In this document: positions 17,841 through 27,252 of the stretch, one piece after another
Layout of the letters: each line of letters opens with the position of its first letter
Numbering within the stretch: position 1 is the stretch's first letter
Source of the DNA: Caulobacteraceae bacterium
Lineage (GTDB): Bacteria > Pseudomonadota > Alphaproteobacteria > Caulobacterales > Caulobacteraceae
Length of the DNA stretch: 42,729 nucleotides
Direction of reading: 5' to 3'
Assembly (NCBI GenBank): GCA_027452265.1
Contig: DAIDGR010000093.1
Coordinates: 1 to 42,729, forward strand
The notes under the pieces: generated by a model
Databases searched by the model: none
Seen by the model: only the letters and a program-made list of their open reading frames with translations
What the model was told of the DNA's origin: nothing
Position numbers and translations under genes: made by a program

Positions 17841-18539
17841 ATGAACCGGCGCGCCGCCGCCCTTGAGGCCCTGCAGGTGCGGCTGGGACGTCGCTTCGCC
17901 GATCCCGACCTGCTCGACCGGGCCTTGACCCATTCCAGCGTCAAGGGCTCCGCCGCGCCGCGCGCCGACAATGAGCGTCTCGAGTTTCTGGGGGATCGGG
18001 TCCTTGGTCTGGCCATCGCCGATGCGCTTCGCCGCCGTGACCCGGAGGCCGAGGCTGGCGTCCTCAGCAAACGGCTCCATGTCCTGGTGAGCCGCGAGGC
18101 CTGCGCGGAGATGGCCCGGAAGCTCGATCTTGGCCCGGCCCTACGTCTGCCGGGGGGCGAAACCCGGCGCGGCGGGCGAACCCACGAGACGATCCTCGCC
18201 GACGCCTGCGAGGCGGTCCTGGCCGCCCTGTTCCTGGAGGCGGGCTACGACGTCGCGGCAAAGGTCATCGAGACCTTGTGGCGTGAGCGCCTCGATGCGC
18301 CCATGGATCTGGCCCAGGTCAATCCGAAGTCGGCGGTGCAGGAGTGGGCCGCCGCGGCCCGCCTGCCTTTGCCGATCTATCGGGAACTGGCGCGCTCGGG
18401 TCCCGATCACCAGCCGGTGTTTCGCGTCGAAGTCCGGGTGGGCGAGGCCTGGAGCGCCGAAGGCGAAGGCGGCTCTTTGCAACTGGCTCAGAAGGCCGCC
18501 GCCCTGGCCCTGCTGGCGCGCGCAGGTGAGGCTCCATGA
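17841..18539 (+). CDS. rnc: Ribonuclease III
   Basis: A 232-residue double-stranded-RNA endonuclease that processes rRNA precursors and some mRNAs. The signature NERLEFLGDRVLGL spans residues 44-57 and includes the catalytic acids E45 and D52; the second acidic pair is D121 and E124 in ILADACEAVLAAL. A dsRNA-binding domain follows from about 156 (NPKSAVQEWAAAARLPLP onward). Start ATG 17841 lies 13 bp after lepB; the longer open frame into lepB is a shadow. The stop overlaps the era start as ATGA, which implies coupled translation. Confidence 0.96.
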   Translation: MNRRAAALEALQVRLGRRFADPDLLDRALTHSSVKGSAAPRADNERLEFLGDRVLGLAIADALRRRDPEAEAGVLSKRLHVLVSREACAEMARKLDLGPALRLPGGETRRGGRTHETILADACEAVLAALFLEAGYDVAAKVIETLWRERLDAPMDLAQVNPKSAVQEWAAAARLPLPIYRELARSGPDHQPVFRVEVRVGEAWSAEGEGGSLQLAQKAAALALLARAGEAP

Positions 18540-19462
18540 CCCGATGCGCCTTCATCGCGGTGATCGGCGCGCCGAACGCCGGCAAATCGACCCTGGTCAA
18601 CCGCCTGTGCGGCGCCAAGGTCTCGATCGTTACGCACAAGGTGCAGACCACGCGCTTTCCCGTGCGGGGGGTTGCGGTTCGCGGCGCCGCTCAGCTCGTC
18701 TTTGTCGACACGCCTGGGGTCTTCGCGCCCCGACGTCGGCTGGACCGGGCCATGGTGGGGGCCGCGTGGACCCAGGCGCGAGAGGCCGATCTCATCGTCC
18801 ATCTGGTCGACGCCAGAGCCGAACTGGCCGAGGGTCGCGTCTCGGGCGCCGATCGCAAGGCCAGGGCGGACTGCGCCAGCATCGTGGCCGGCCTCAAAGC
18901 CGAGGGCCGTCAGGCCATTCTGGCGCTGAACAAGATCGACACGGTACGCCGCGATCGGCTGTTGGAGCTTGCGGCGCGCCTGCACGCCGAAGGGGTGTAT
19001 GGGGACGTCTTCATGATTTCCGCCGAGACGGGGTCGGGTCTGGAGGATCTCAGCCTTGCCCTGGCCGCCGCCGCGCCGGAGGGGCCCTGGATGTTCCCGG
19101 CGGACCAGACGTCGGATCTTTCCGATTCCCTGCGCGCCGCCGAGATTACCCGTGAGAAGCTCTACCTGCGCGTGCACCAGGAACTGCCTTACGCCGCCAG
19201 CGTCGAGACCGTGGCGTTTGGCGAGGACGAAGACGGCGTGCTGCGCATCGACCAGACGATCTTGGTTGAGCGCGATGGCCAGAAAGCGATCGTGGTTGGC
19301 GGCGGGGGACAGACCCTGAAGGCCATCGGCCAGGCGGCGCGCGAAGAGATCTCCGCCTGGCTCAAGCGGCCGGTGCGACTCTTCCTGACCGTCCGCGTGG
19401 CTTCGAACTGGGCCGATGACCGGCGTCGGTTCGAGGGGCTGGGGCTCGATTTCGAGACGTAA
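18536..19462 (+). CDS. era: GTPase Era
   Basis: A 308-residue GTPase that binds 16S rRNA and helps mature the 30S subunit. The G-protein motifs are GAPNAGKST (11-19), VDTPG (57-61) and NKID (132-135). A C-terminal KH RNA-binding domain with VVGGGGQTLKAIGQAARE completes the protein. The KH loop usually has a lysine-rich GKGG-type element and reads GGGG here. It overlaps rnc by 4 bp and is followed by recO after 3 bp, so rnc-era-recO is one translational block. Confidence 0.96.
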   Translation: MTRCAFIAVIGAPNAGKSTLVNRLCGAKVSIVTHKVQTTRFPVRGVAVRGAAQLVFVDTPGVFAPRRRLDRAMVGAAWTQAREADLIVHLVDARAELAEGRVSGADRKARADCASIVAGLKAEGRQAILALNKIDTVRRDRLLELAARLHAEGVYGDVFMISAETGSGLEDLSLALAAAAPEGPWMFPADQTSDLSDSLRAAEITREKLYLRVHQELPYAASVETVAFGEDEDGVLRIDQTILVERDGQKAIVVGGGGQTLKAIGQAAREEISAWLKRPVRLFLTVRVASNWADDRRRFEGLGLDFET

Positions 19463-19465
19463 GGG

Positions 19466-20197
19466 ATGGAGTTCGAGGACGACGCCTTTGTCCTGGACGC
19501 CCGGCCGCATGGCGAGGCCGGGGCGATCGTCGAGACCCTGACGGCTGGTCATGGTCGCTGGGCGGCGCATGTGGCCGGGGGCGCCTCGCGCCGCCTCAAG
19601 GCCATCCTGCAACCGGGAACGCGGGTGCGCATCGCTTATCGGGCGCGGGTCTCAGACCAGCTCGGGGCCGCCCGGCTCGAGGCCGAAGGGGAGGGCGCGT
19701 CGGCCCTGTTCGACGACCCCCTGCCCCTGGCGGCCCTGGCCTCGGCGGCGGCCGTGGTGGCCGGGGCCCTTCCGGAGCGCGAGCCCCATCCCGGGGTGTT
19801 CCTCGCCTTTGAAGCCCTGTCGAAGGCCCTCGAGTCGCCGGAGATCTGGCCGGCGGTGCTGGTGCGGTTCGAGATGGGCCTCCTGGCCGAACTCGGCTTT
19901 GGCCTGGACCTGAGCCGCTGCGCCGCCACGGGGACGCTCGAGGACCTGATCTATGTCAGCCCGCGCACCGGACGCGCGGTCAGCGCCGCCGCCGGCGAGA
20001 GCTACAAGGATCGTCTTCTGACGCTCCCGCCGTTTCTTCTGGGAGCCCAGGGCGGTCTCAGGCCTGGCGATATCGGCGCGGGACTGGCCCTGACGGGCCA
20101 TTTTCTGGAGGCGAGCGTATTCGCCGCCCTGAACCGGCCGCTCCCGCCCGCGCGGGCCCGGCTGATCTCCCGCCTGGATGCGCAGGCGCGTCTTTAA
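19466..20197 (+). CDS. recO: DNA repair protein RecO
   Basis: A 243-residue recombination mediator that, with RecF and RecR, loads RecA on gapped DNA. The N-terminal OB-fold (FEDDAFVLDARPHGEAGAIV, then VAGGASRRLKAILQPGTRV) and the helical C-terminal part (FEMGLLAELGFGLDLSRCAATG) match the family. The zinc-binding cysteines of some RecO proteins are mostly absent, which is common in Alphaproteobacteria. The gene is convergent with the efflux adaptor gene, with 44 bp between them. Confidence 0.94.
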   Translation: MEFEDDAFVLDARPHGEAGAIVETLTAGHGRWAAHVAGGASRRLKAILQPGTRVRIAYRARVSDQLGAARLEAEGEGASALFDDPLPLAALASAAAVVAGALPEREPHPGVFLAFEALSKALESPEIWPAVLVRFEMGLLAELGFGLDLSRCAATGTLEDLIYVSPRTGRAVSAAAGESYKDRLLTLPPFLLGAQGGLRPGDIGAGLALTGHFLEASVFAALNRPLPPARARLISRLDAQARL

Positions 20198-20219
20198 GCG
20201 CGGGCGGAGAAGGCCACTT

Positions 20220-20243
20220 AGGCGGACCCTCAGGCGGATCCTC
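20220..20243. repeat. 12-bp tandem direct repeat between recO and the efflux operon
   Basis: AGGCGGACCCTC is followed directly by AGGCGGATCCTC, differing at one base. The second unit runs into the stop codon of the HlyD-type gene on the minus strand. It lies between two convergent genes. No strong hairpin with a T run is seen, so it is recorded only as a small duplication. Confidence 0.5.
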
Positions 20244-21171
20244 AGGCCTGGGGCTTGAGGAACTTCACCAGCACCCTCTGACCCACCAGGAACGGCGCGG
20301 CGTCAGCGCTGACCACCACCTCGACCACCCGGTCGTCGGTCCGCTCGGTGGGGTCGTCCGACTGCAGCTTGCGTTCGCCGAACACCGCCGCCCGGCGCAA
20401 CACCTTTCCGACGTAGTAGTGAGCCTGATCCGTCTCGGTGGACAGATGCACGGTCTCGCCCAGGCTCACCGTCGGCAGTTCGGTCTCGGTGACCTCGGCC
20501 CGGACGATCCGCTGGCCGGCGGGCTCCAAGTCGAACATCGGGGTGACGTTGAGCGTCGAGGCGCCCGCCCCCGGATTGGCGTAACGACGGACGATGATCC
20601 CGTCGACGGGCGCCCGGATGATGGTCTGTTCTAGCCGGTAGCGCGCCTCGGCCAGGGCGGCCGCCTGAACGGCGATGGCGGCGCGTTCGGAGGCCAGATT
20701 GGCCTGGGCGGCAGCTATGGCGTCCTGCGCCTGATCGATTTGCTGGCGTGAGACAACGCCGCTCAGGGCGACGAGGCGCGCATGTTCACGCGTGGCGGCG
20801 GTCAGCTGCACCCCGGTGGCCGCGAGCTGCGCCTTTGCGTCGGCGAGGTTGGCCTCGGCCGTCTGCACCGCCAGACGCGGCGCATCGTCCTCCTGGCGGG
20901 CGAGGATCTGACCCTTCACCACATGCTGGCCCTCCAGGACATTCACGGTCTCGACAATGCCGGCCGTACGCGAGGCGACCTGGATGATGCCGCCTTCCAC
21001 ATCGGCCTTCCCTTCGGCCACAGCCGCGTAGGCTATTCTGGCGTGAGTTGCGGGAAGGGCGGCGTGCGGCGCGGCGGCGTGGACGCGGGTGAAGGCGAGG
21101 CCAAGGGCGGCGACGACCAGAAGGCCGAGGGCGGCGAGCCAGGTCAGGGGGCGGCGGAGGAGGGCGGTCAT
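20242..21171 (-). CDS. HlyD-family efflux adaptor (periplasmic membrane fusion protein)
   Basis: A 309-residue periplasmic adaptor linking an inner-membrane ABC permease to an outer-membrane channel. One N-terminal membrane anchor (LTWLAALGLLVVAALGLAF, residues 8-26) is followed by a lipoyl-type half motif (GGIIQVASRTAGIVETVNVL), a coiled-coil hairpin of about 90 residues rich in alanine and glutamine, and the second half motif VDGIIVRRYANPGAG. Beta-barrel and membrane-proximal domains follow. It is the last gene of the four-gene export operon, 4 bp after the ATPase gene. The DevB/MacA type is the closest fit. The exported substrate is unknown. Confidence 0.88.
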   Translation of the reverse strand: MTALLRRPLTWLAALGLLVVAALGLAFTRVHAAAPHAALPATHARIAYAAVAEGKADVEGGIIQVASRTAGIVETVNVLEGQHVVKGQILARQEDDAPRLAVQTAEANLADAKAQLAATGVQLTAATREHARLVALSGVVSRQQIDQAQDAIAAAQANLASERAAIAVQAAALAEARYRLEQTIIRAPVDGIIVRRYANPGAGASTLNVTPMFDLEPAGQRIVRAEVTETELPTVSLGETVHLSTETDQAHYYVGKVLRRAAVFGERKLQSDDPTERTDDRVVEVVVSADAAPFLVGQRVLVKFLKPQA

Positions 21172-21175
21172 GGAA

Positions 21176-21886
21176 TCAGGCTCCGGCGGGACGGACGGGG
21201 TCGAGGGGGATCAGCCCATCCTCGATGTGGATGATGCGGTCGGCGAAGGCCTCGAGGCGCGGATCGTGCGTGACGCAGATCACCGCGGCGTGGTGCTCCA
21301 CCGCTGCGCGGCGCAGGAGGCGGATGACGATCTGGCCATTTTCGCCGTCGAGGGCGGAGGTCGGTTCGTCGGCAAAGAGCAGGGTCGGGCGTTTGGAGAT
21401 CGCCCGGGCAATGGCGATCCGCTGCTTTTCGCCGCCGGACAGCTCATGGGGGCGCTGCTTCATACGTGGGCCCAGACCCACCTCGTCCAGGGCCTCGACA
21501 GCCCGCGTGTGCGCCTCGCCGCGCGACAGGCCCTGTCGCCGCAGGACCAGGGTCACCTGCTGGAGCGCATTGAGCGCCGGAAACAGGTTGAAGCCCTGAA
21601 AGATGAATCCGCAGTGGTCGAGCCTGAAACGGTCGATCTTGGCGCGGGAGCGCCCCCACAGATCCTCTCCCAGCGCGCTCACCTTGCCTTCATCAGGCTT
21701 CATCAGCCCGGACAGGGCGGCGATCAGGGTCGACTTGCCCGAACCTGACGGGCCCATGACCATGGTGACCTGGCCATGACGGGCGGAAAAATCGACGCCC
21801 TTGAGGACGCTCACCGTGCTGCGGCCGGTCTTGAACCGCTTCACCAGTCCGGTGGCCGACAGCGCCATGGAGGAGTTCGGGGTCAT
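21176..21886 (-). CDS. ABC transporter ATP-binding protein (LolD/MacB/DevA type)
   Basis: A 236-residue ATPase. Walker A is GPSGSGKST, the Q-loop lies in GFIFQGFNLFPAL, the signature is LSGGEKQRIAIARAI, Walker B is LLFADEPTSALD, and the switch histidine is in VICVTHDPR. All are intact. The chosen ATG 21886 overlaps the permease stop by 4 bp (ATGA); a longer frame upstream only reads the permease DNA. Family members power mechanotransmission-type exporters rather than substrate passage through a classic channel. It is sandwiched between the permease and adaptor genes, which fixes its role in this export system. Confidence 0.93.
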   Translation of the reverse strand: MTPNSSMALSATGLVKRFKTGRSTVSVLKGVDFSARHGQVTMVMGPSGSGKSTLIAALSGLMKPDEGKVSALGEDLWGRSRAKIDRFRLDHCGFIFQGFNLFPALNALQQVTLVLRRQGLSRGEAHTRAVEALDEVGLGPRMKQRPHELSGGEKQRIAIARAISKRPTLLFADEPTSALDGENGQIVIRLLRRAAVEHHAAVICVTHDPRLEAFADRIIHIEDGLIPLDPVRPAGA

Positions 21887-23019
21887 CTGAGGAGGTCCGC
21901 CGGTTGGCTGCGCTTGAGGATGCCCATGGCCATGGCCCCCGAGATGACGGCGATCCCCATCAGGAGGACGCACAGTCCGGTCGCGGGAAGGGGGCGGATC
22001 ACCAGCGGCAAACCCGCCGCGCCAGCCGCCAGGGTGGTCAGGGTGGTGAGGCCCAGGGCCGCGCCGACACCGGCGAGGCCGACCCAGAAGGAGAGCTCCA
22101 TGACGATCCAGCGCAAGGAACCCATGGAGATCCCCAGGGCGCGCAGGGAGGCGAACTCGCGAATGTTCGAGAGGATCGCCCCGCGCAGGGTCTGGGACGT
22201 GATGCCGACCCCGATGAGCATGGCCATGAAGGTGAGGAAGATGAGCAGGATGCCAATGATCTGCTCGCCCATGACGGCGCTTTCATTGGCCTTGCTGAAT
22301 TCGGCCCGCGTCCACGCCTTGTAGGCTCCATGCGCGTTGGCGTTGAGCTGGGCCGCCACCTCTTTGGCCAGGGCGGGATTGTCGATCTTGACCATCAGGG
22401 GGCCGGTGTCGCCTGTGGTGTTGGGCCGCCGGGCGATGATCCGCACGGTGTCGCGCGAGGCGACCACGGTGGGCTGCTCCAGGGTCTGGTAGCCATGCAG
22501 GATGGCGCGCACGAAGACGGTGTGGCCGTTGACCAGGGCCTTGTCGCCAAGCTTCACCCCCAGCCCTTTGAGACCGGACTCGTCGATCGCGATGGCCCCG
22601 GGCTCCATAAGGGCAATCCGGGTGGCCTCGGGATAGTCAGGCGGAAGGGTCACCGCGCCCGGGATCGGATCGATCGCCCAGACGTCCACGAACTTCTGCA
22701 CCTGCTTGCCGCTCGCCCCGGTGGCCCAGGAGCCGAAGCTGTCCTCGATGCTGCGCACCTCGACCACGTGTGGGTTGAGGAAGATCAGCGGCTCGATCCG
22801 GGCCGGCAGGCTGACGTCGGAATTGACCATGCTCGCCACCTTCGGCGGGAGGATGAAAATGTCGGCGCGGGAACGCTCGGTGGTGGCGAGGTCGGCGTGG
22901 ATGATGCCCGTGAAGAGGCCCAGCATCACCAGGACCAGCATTCCTGACAGGGCCAGGGCGATGACGGCGGCCAGGTATCGGCGCCATTCGAAGATCAGGG
23001 TGGCCAGGGCGAGGGACAT
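21883..23019 (-). CDS. ABC transporter permease, FtsX/DevC type
   Basis: A 378-residue inner-membrane permease. One N-terminal membrane helix (AAVIALALSGMLVLVMLGLF) is followed by a large periplasmic domain of about 200 residues and then three C-terminal helices (IIGILLIFLTFMAMLIGVGI, LSFWVGLAGVGAALGL, ATGLCVLLMGIAVISGAMAM). This is the four-helix FtsX topology of DevC and MacB permeases. The gene starts 2 bp after the outer-membrane channel gene and overlaps the ATPase gene by 4 bp. It forms the energised core of the exporter with the ATPase and the HlyD adaptor. Confidence 0.9.
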   Translation of the reverse strand: MSLALATLIFEWRRYLAAVIALALSGMLVLVMLGLFTGIIHADLATTERSRADIFILPPKVASMVNSDVSLPARIEPLIFLNPHVVEVRSIEDSFGSWATGASGKQVQKFVDVWAIDPIPGAVTLPPDYPEATRIALMEPGAIAIDESGLKGLGVKLGDKALVNGHTVFVRAILHGYQTLEQPTVVASRDTVRIIARRPNTTGDTGPLMVKIDNPALAKEVAAQLNANAHGAYKAWTRAEFSKANESAVMGEQIIGILLIFLTFMAMLIGVGITSQTLRGAILSNIREFASLRALGISMGSLRWIVMELSFWVGLAGVGAALGLTTLTTLAAGAAGLPLVIRPLPATGLCVLLMGIAVISGAMAMGILKRSQPADLLR

Positions 23020-23021
23020 GT

Positions 23022-24542
23022 TCAGCCGCCCTGGACCTGGGTCGAGGCCCAGCCGCCGCCAAGCGCCTTATAGGTACGGACGGCCCGACGCAGGGTATCG
23101 ATGCGCTCGGTGGTGAGAGCGGCGTTCAGGCTGCGCCAGGACTGCTCCGCGGTGAGGGCCGCGGTCAGATCGTCCAGGCCCTCGGCATACCGCCGGCGCG
23201 ACCCTTCATAGGCCTTGTGCGCCTGGACCTCGCCGGAGGTCAGGAGGGCGGTGGCGCGCTCTCCAGCGGCCAGATCATCCAGCGCGTTCTGCGCCTCGCC
23301 AAAGGCGGTGCGGACCGTCTTCTGGTAGGCGATCGCCGCCTCGCGCGCCCGGGCGTCTTCGGCGTGCGCCTGATCAAGCAGCTTTGGGATGTCGAGCAGG
23401 GGAATGCTGACCCCGCCGCCAAGGGTCCAGAAGCTCGTCGTCACCGACTGCTGACTGGTGATCAGGGTCGCCGGCGGAATGAAGGACACACCCGGCGAGA
23501 TCGAGGTGTTGAGGCCAAGGCCTGGCAGCAGGGTGAAGGTCGGGAACAGGGCCCGGTGGGCGAGGGTCCGGGTCCCGAGCTCCGCCTGAAGCTTGAACTC
23601 CGCCTCGCGCACATCGGGCCGTCGCGCCAGGAGTTCGCCTGGAAGCACCCGTGGCGGCGGAGGAACCGCCGGAGGCGCAGCGTCAGCCAGCCGGTCAAGA
23701 TCTCCAAGGTCGCGGCCAACCAGGATCAGCAGCAGGCGGCGCTGATCGTCGAGTTGCGCCCGAAGATCGGCGGCCTGGGCGTCGGCCTGATCGGCCTGGG
23801 CGCCGGCGCGGTCGATGTCGTCGTCCGGCCCCGCGCCCGCCGCCGCCTTGCGCCGGGCAATGTCCAGCAGGTCCTTGGCGATGCGGGCGCTGGCCTCGGC
23901 GTCGTCCAGTCGGATGCGCAGGCCGCGCACCTGAAAGTAGGAGTCGGCCACATCGGCGGCCAGGGCGGCGCGTGAGCCTTCGATATTGAACCGCGCCTCC
24001 TGGGCCGTGGCGCGCGCCACACGGCGCTGCGCCTTCAGCCTGCCAAACAGATCGAGCTCCCAGGATAGGTTGAGGGTCTCAGTGAGAGAGTCGAACTGGC
24101 CGCCAAAGCTGCTGAGGTCGCTGCTGTTCTCCGCTACGACATTGGCCGACTGCCGGCTGGCGTTGGCGGCGATGTTTCCTGTGGGCAGGGTCTGGGCGAT
24201 CTGGGCCGCGCGGGTGGCGCGGGCCTCCAGAAGGCGCGCGGCCACGGTCTCGATATCCGGCGAGGTTCGGAAGGCTTCGGCCTCCAGCGCGTCGAGCACC
24301 GGGTCCTGGAAGAGGAGCCACCACCGATCGAGCGCCTCGGGCGTCAGGATGACGCCCGTCTTTCCGGCCTCATAGGTCGCGGGAAGCGATATGCGGGGCG
24401 GCGAGGGCGGGACGGGCCTCGCCTGGGCGGCGGGGGCCGTGGCGAGAGCGAGGACCACGCCGGAGACAGCGCCGGTGAGGGTGGTCACAAGCGCGACCTT
24501 GGCGAGGCCGGGCGAATGGGCGGGGCGGCGGACGACCGGCAT
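23022..24542 (-). CDS. Outer-membrane efflux channel, NodT/TolC family
   Basis: A 506-residue outer-membrane factor. The N-terminus has a signal peptide with core VALVTTLTGAVSGVVLALA and a likely cut after AAQA; no lipobox cysteine is present, although many NodT proteins are lipoproteins. Two OEP repeats follow, with TSPDIETVAARLLEARATRA in the first and RRPDVREAEFKLQAELGTRT in the second, and long coiled-coil helices typical of the TolC barrel-tunnel. It is the first gene of the operon and supplies the exit duct. No regulator gene is attached. The upstream 225-bp region is shared with the divergent parC gene and holds two dyads. Confidence 0.9.
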   Translation of the reverse strand: MPVVRRPAHSPGLAKVALVTTLTGAVSGVVLALATAPAAQARPVPPSPPRISLPATYEAGKTGVILTPEALDRWWLLFQDPVLDALEAEAFRTSPDIETVAARLLEARATRAAQIAQTLPTGNIAANASRQSANVVAENSSDLSSFGGQFDSLTETLNLSWELDLFGRLKAQRRVARATAQEARFNIEGSRAALAADVADSYFQVRGLRIRLDDAEASARIAKDLLDIARRKAAAGAGPDDDIDRAGAQADQADAQAADLRAQLDDQRRLLLILVGRDLGDLDRLADAAPPAVPPPPRVLPGELLARRPDVREAEFKLQAELGTRTLAHRALFPTFTLLPGLGLNTSISPGVSFIPPATLITSQQSVTTSFWTLGGGVSIPLLDIPKLLDQAHAEDARAREAAIAYQKTVRTAFGEAQNALDDLAAGERATALLTSGEVQAHKAYEGSRRRYAEGLDDLTAALTAEQSWRSLNAALTTERIDTLRRAVRTYKALGGGWASTQVQGG

Positions 24543-24627
24543 GGGAGCTCGCAGAGCTGAAGACTTGACGTCTCGGGCTGAACAGCCAGGCCCGATATCT
24601 CGGCAAGTGAGCCCTCAGTCCCAAGCT

Positions 24628-24648
24628 TGACCAGTTAAACTTTGGTCA
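24628..24648. promoter_or_regulatory. Inverted repeat upstream of the efflux operon (candidate operator)
   Basis: Perfect arms TGACCA and TGGTCA are separated by 9 bp, and the spacer holds a smaller dyad, AGTT-A-AACT. The site is 86 bp upstream of the channel gene start and 121 bp upstream of parC. Its size and symmetry suit a dimeric repressor such as a TetR protein. The binding protein is unknown. Confidence 0.4.
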
Positions 24649-24674
24649 TCTTCGCGTGTCGGCGCAGACCCTTA

Positions 24675-24697
24675 AATTACGGATTTTTAATGTAATT
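24675..24697. promoter_or_regulatory. AT-rich inverted repeat in the parC/efflux divergent region
   Basis: Arms AATTAC and GTAATT are separated by an 11-bp A/T-rich spacer, in the only strongly AT-rich stretch of this region. It lies 72 bp upstream of parC. It may be a promoter or a protein-binding site. An alternating GC tract follows it at 24699-24731. Confidence 0.35.
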
Positions 24698-24768
24698 CTC
24701 GCGCGCGCCGGACGCGCGACGCGCGCGCGGTCTGGACAGGCCTGGGGGACTCGGATTGAAGCTCGCCC

Positions 24769-27015
24769 ATGGACGATTTGAGCCCGATCGACCCTGACGA
24801 GGGCGGCCGGATCCTGGACGAACCTTTCAGCGAGGCGCTGTCGCGGCGCTACCTCGCCTATGCTCTGTCGACCATTACCCAGAGGGCCCTGCCGGACGTC
24901 CGGGATGGACTCAAGCCCGTGCACCGGCGGCTTCTTTACGCCATGCGCCTGCTGCGGCTCGACCCTCAGGCCTCGGCCAAGAAGTCGGCCCGGGTGGTGG
25001 GCGACGTCATCGGCAAGTATCACCCTCACGGGGATGTGGCCGTCTATGACGCCCTGGTCCGCCTCGCCCAAGATTTCGCCCAGCGCTACCCGCTGATCGA
25101 TGGCCAGGGCAACTTTGGCAATATCGACGGCGATAACGCCGCGGCCATGAGGTACACCGAGTGCCGCCTGACCGAAGCCGCCCGCCTGCTGCTGGACGGG
25201 ATCGATGAGGACGCCGTCGACCTTCGCGCCACCTATGACGGCGAGGATGAAGAACCCGTGGTCCTTCCGGCCGGGTTCCCCAATCTGCTGGCCAACGGGT
25301 CTTCGGGCATTGCCGTGGGCATGGCCACTTCGATCCCGCCGCACAATGCCGGTGAGCTGATCGATGCGTGCCTCGCCCTGATCAAGGACCCCGACCTCTC
25401 TACCTCTGACCTCCTGGCCCTGGCGCCGGGACCGGACTTCCCCACCGGCGGGGTGATCGTCGAGCCTCGCGCCTCATTGGCGGAGGTCTATGAGACCGGG
25501 CGGGGCGGGGTCCGGCTGCGCGCCCGCTGGGAGAAGGAGGATGCCGGCCGGGGACTCTGGCGCATCGTCGTCACCGAGGTGCCCTATCAGGTCAAGAAGG
25601 CGGACCTGGTGGAGCAGCTCGCCAGCCTGCTGGAGGATAAGAAGGTCCCGCTTCTGGGGGACGTCCGCGACGAGTCCGCGGAGGACGTTCGCCTGGTTCT
25701 GGAGCCGCGTTCGCGCACGGTCGAGCCCGAGGTCTTGATGGAGAGCCTGTTCAAGCTGTCCGACCTCGAGGTCCGGGTCCCCGTGAACATGAATGTGTTG
25801 AACGCCCGGGGCGCGCCCGAGGTCATGGGGCTGAAGGCGGCGCTAAGGGCCTATCTCGACCACCGGCGCGAAGTGGTGGTGCGCCGGGCCCAGTTCCGTC
25901 TCGCCCGGATCGAGCGGCGCCTGCATGTCCTGGACGGCCTCCTGATCGTCTTCCTCAACCTCGACGAGGTGATTCGGATCGTCCGTTACGAGGACGAGCC
26001 GAGGGTTCGGCTGATCGCGGCCTTCGCCCTTTCGGAGGTCCAGGCCGACGCCGTGCTCGACACGCGGCTCAGGCAACTGGCCAAGCTCGAAGAAGCGCAG
26101 ATCCGCGCCGAGCACACCCAGCTGTCCCTGGAGCGTGACGAGCTAAACGCCGTGGTCGCCACGCCGCAGAAGCAGTGGAGGCGGGTGGCGGAGGGGCTGG
26201 CCGAGGCGCGCAAACTCCTGGGCGACAAGCCGGGGCTTGGCCCGCGGCGTTCGAGCTTCGGCGAGGCCCCCAACATCGACCTGGCGCAGGCGGTGGAGGC
26301 GCGGGTGGTGCGCGAGGCGATCACCGTGATCGTCTCCGAGCGCGGTTGGATTCGCGCCGCCAAGGGGCGGGTCGAGGACCCGGCCTCACTCACCTTCAAG
26401 GAAGGCGATCGTCTGGCCTTCGCCGTCGCCGCCGAGACCACCGATCGGCTGATGCTTTTCGCCTCCGATGGACGGGTCTTTACCCTGCCGTGCGACAAGC
26501 TCCCCTCGGCGCGCGGCCAGGGTGAGCCCCTGCGCCTGATGATCGAACTCGGCGAACAGGAGCGAGTCCTGAGTGTGTTCGCCCATCGCCCCGGAGCGCG
26601 GCGCATCGTGGCCTCGGCGGCGGGCTATGGGTTCATCTTCGAGGAGAGCGAGGCGATCGCCGCCAAGCGTTCGGGTAAGCAGGTGCTCAATCTCTCGGAC
26701 GGGACGGCCGCGGCGGTGTGCCTGGAGGTGAAGGGCGATCAGGTGGCGGTGATCGGCGACAACGGCAAGATCCTGATCTTTTCCGTGGATGAACTGCCGG
26801 TGATGGCCCGCGGCAAGGGCGTCAAATTGCAGTCCTATCGCGAGGGGGGGCTTCGGGACGCCATGACCTTCGGGGCGGAGGAGGGCGCGAGCTGGGTCGA
26901 CAGCGGGGGGCGCACCCGGTCGTGGCCCGAATGGCGCGACTGGGTCGGACGACGCGGATCGGCGGGAAAGGCCGCGCCGCGCGGCTTTGCGGCCAACCGT
27001 CGCTTCCGCCCGTGA
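24769..27015 (+). CDS. parC: DNA topoisomerase IV subunit A
   Basis: A 748-residue type IIA topoisomerase subunit that, with ParE, unlinks daughter chromosomes. The N-terminal breakage-reunion domain has [32 protein letters not shown] and the catalytic tyrosine Y129 in [10 protein letters not shown]. The shorter C-terminal beta-propeller lacks a GyrA box, which fits ParC rather than GyrA. The residue matching the quinolone-determining serine (S80 in E. coli ParC) is V90; the acidic residue four positions later is kept as D94. It is divergent from the efflux operon. A decatenation enzyme about 8 kb from a candidate dif site is noteworthy but may be chance. Confidence 0.95.
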   Translation: MDDLSPIDPDEGGRILDEPFSEALSRRYLAYALSTITQRALPDVRDGLKPVHRRLLYAMRLLRLDPQASAKKSARVVGDVIGKYHPHGDVAVYDALVRLAQDFAQRYPLIDGQGNFGNIDGDNAAAMRYTECRLTEAARLLLDGIDEDAVDLRATYDGEDEEPVVLPAGFPNLLANGSSGIAVGMATSIPPHNAGELIDACLALIKDPDLSTSDLLALAPGPDFPTGGVIVEPRASLAEVYETGRGGVRLRARWEKEDAGRGLWRIVVTEVPYQVKKADLVEQLASLLEDKKVPLLGDVRDESAEDVRLVLEPRSRTVEPEVLMESLFKLSDLEVRVPVNMNVLNARGAPEVMGLKAALRAYLDHRREVVVRRAQFRLARIERRLHVLDGLLIVFLNLDEVIRIVRYEDEPRVRLIAAFALSEVQADAVLDTRLRQLAKLEEAQIRAEHTQLSLERDELNAVVATPQKQWRRVAEGLAEARKLLGDKPGLGPRRSSFGEAPNIDLAQAVEARVVREAITVIVSERGWIRAAKGRVEDPASLTFKEGDRLAFAVAAETTDRLMLFASDGRVFTLPCDKLPSARGQGEPLRLMIELGEQERVLSVFAHRPGARRIVASAAGYGFIFEESEAIAAKRSGKQVLNLSDGTAAAVCLEVKGDQVAVIGDNGKILIFSVDELPVMARGKGVKLQSYREGGLRDAMTFGAEEGASWVDSGGRTRSWPEWRDWVGRRGSAGKAAPRGFAANRRFRP

Positions 27016-27060
27016 GCCCGGCCCCGGTCGTTCAGCCCTCTACAAGCGGGGGAGGGGCGC

Positions 27061-27252
27061 TTGCTTGAAATGAAACGCGGCTGTGAGCGCTGTTCCGCAA
27101 GCCTGCCGGCGAGCTCGGACGACGCCTTCATCTGCAGCTATGAATGCACCTTCTGCCGGGCTTGCACCGAAGGCCCTTTGGACGGGGTCTGCCCCAACTG
27201 CCGGGGCGAGCTGCGACAGAGACCACGGCGGGCGCCGCGCAGCCCGGCTTGA
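27061..27252 (+). CDS. DUF1272 domain zinc-ribbon-like small protein
   Basis: A 63-residue protein with paired cysteines: CERCS, then CSYECTFCRAC and CPNC. This is the DUF1272 pattern, whose members are small, probably zinc-binding and of unknown function. The start is TTG 27061 with a strong purine-rich ribosome site (GGGGGAGGGG) directly upstream. It follows parC by 45 bp and may be co-transcribed with it. The 169 bp between it and the hydrolase gene show no further gene. Confidence 0.85.
   Translation: MLEMKRGCERCSASLPASSDDAFICSYECTFCRACTEGPLDGVCPNCRGELRQRPRRAPRSPA

Noticed and set aside
24699-24731. Alternating GC tract near parC considered as a terminator
   Set aside because: No run of T follows on either strand and both adjacent genes point away from it.
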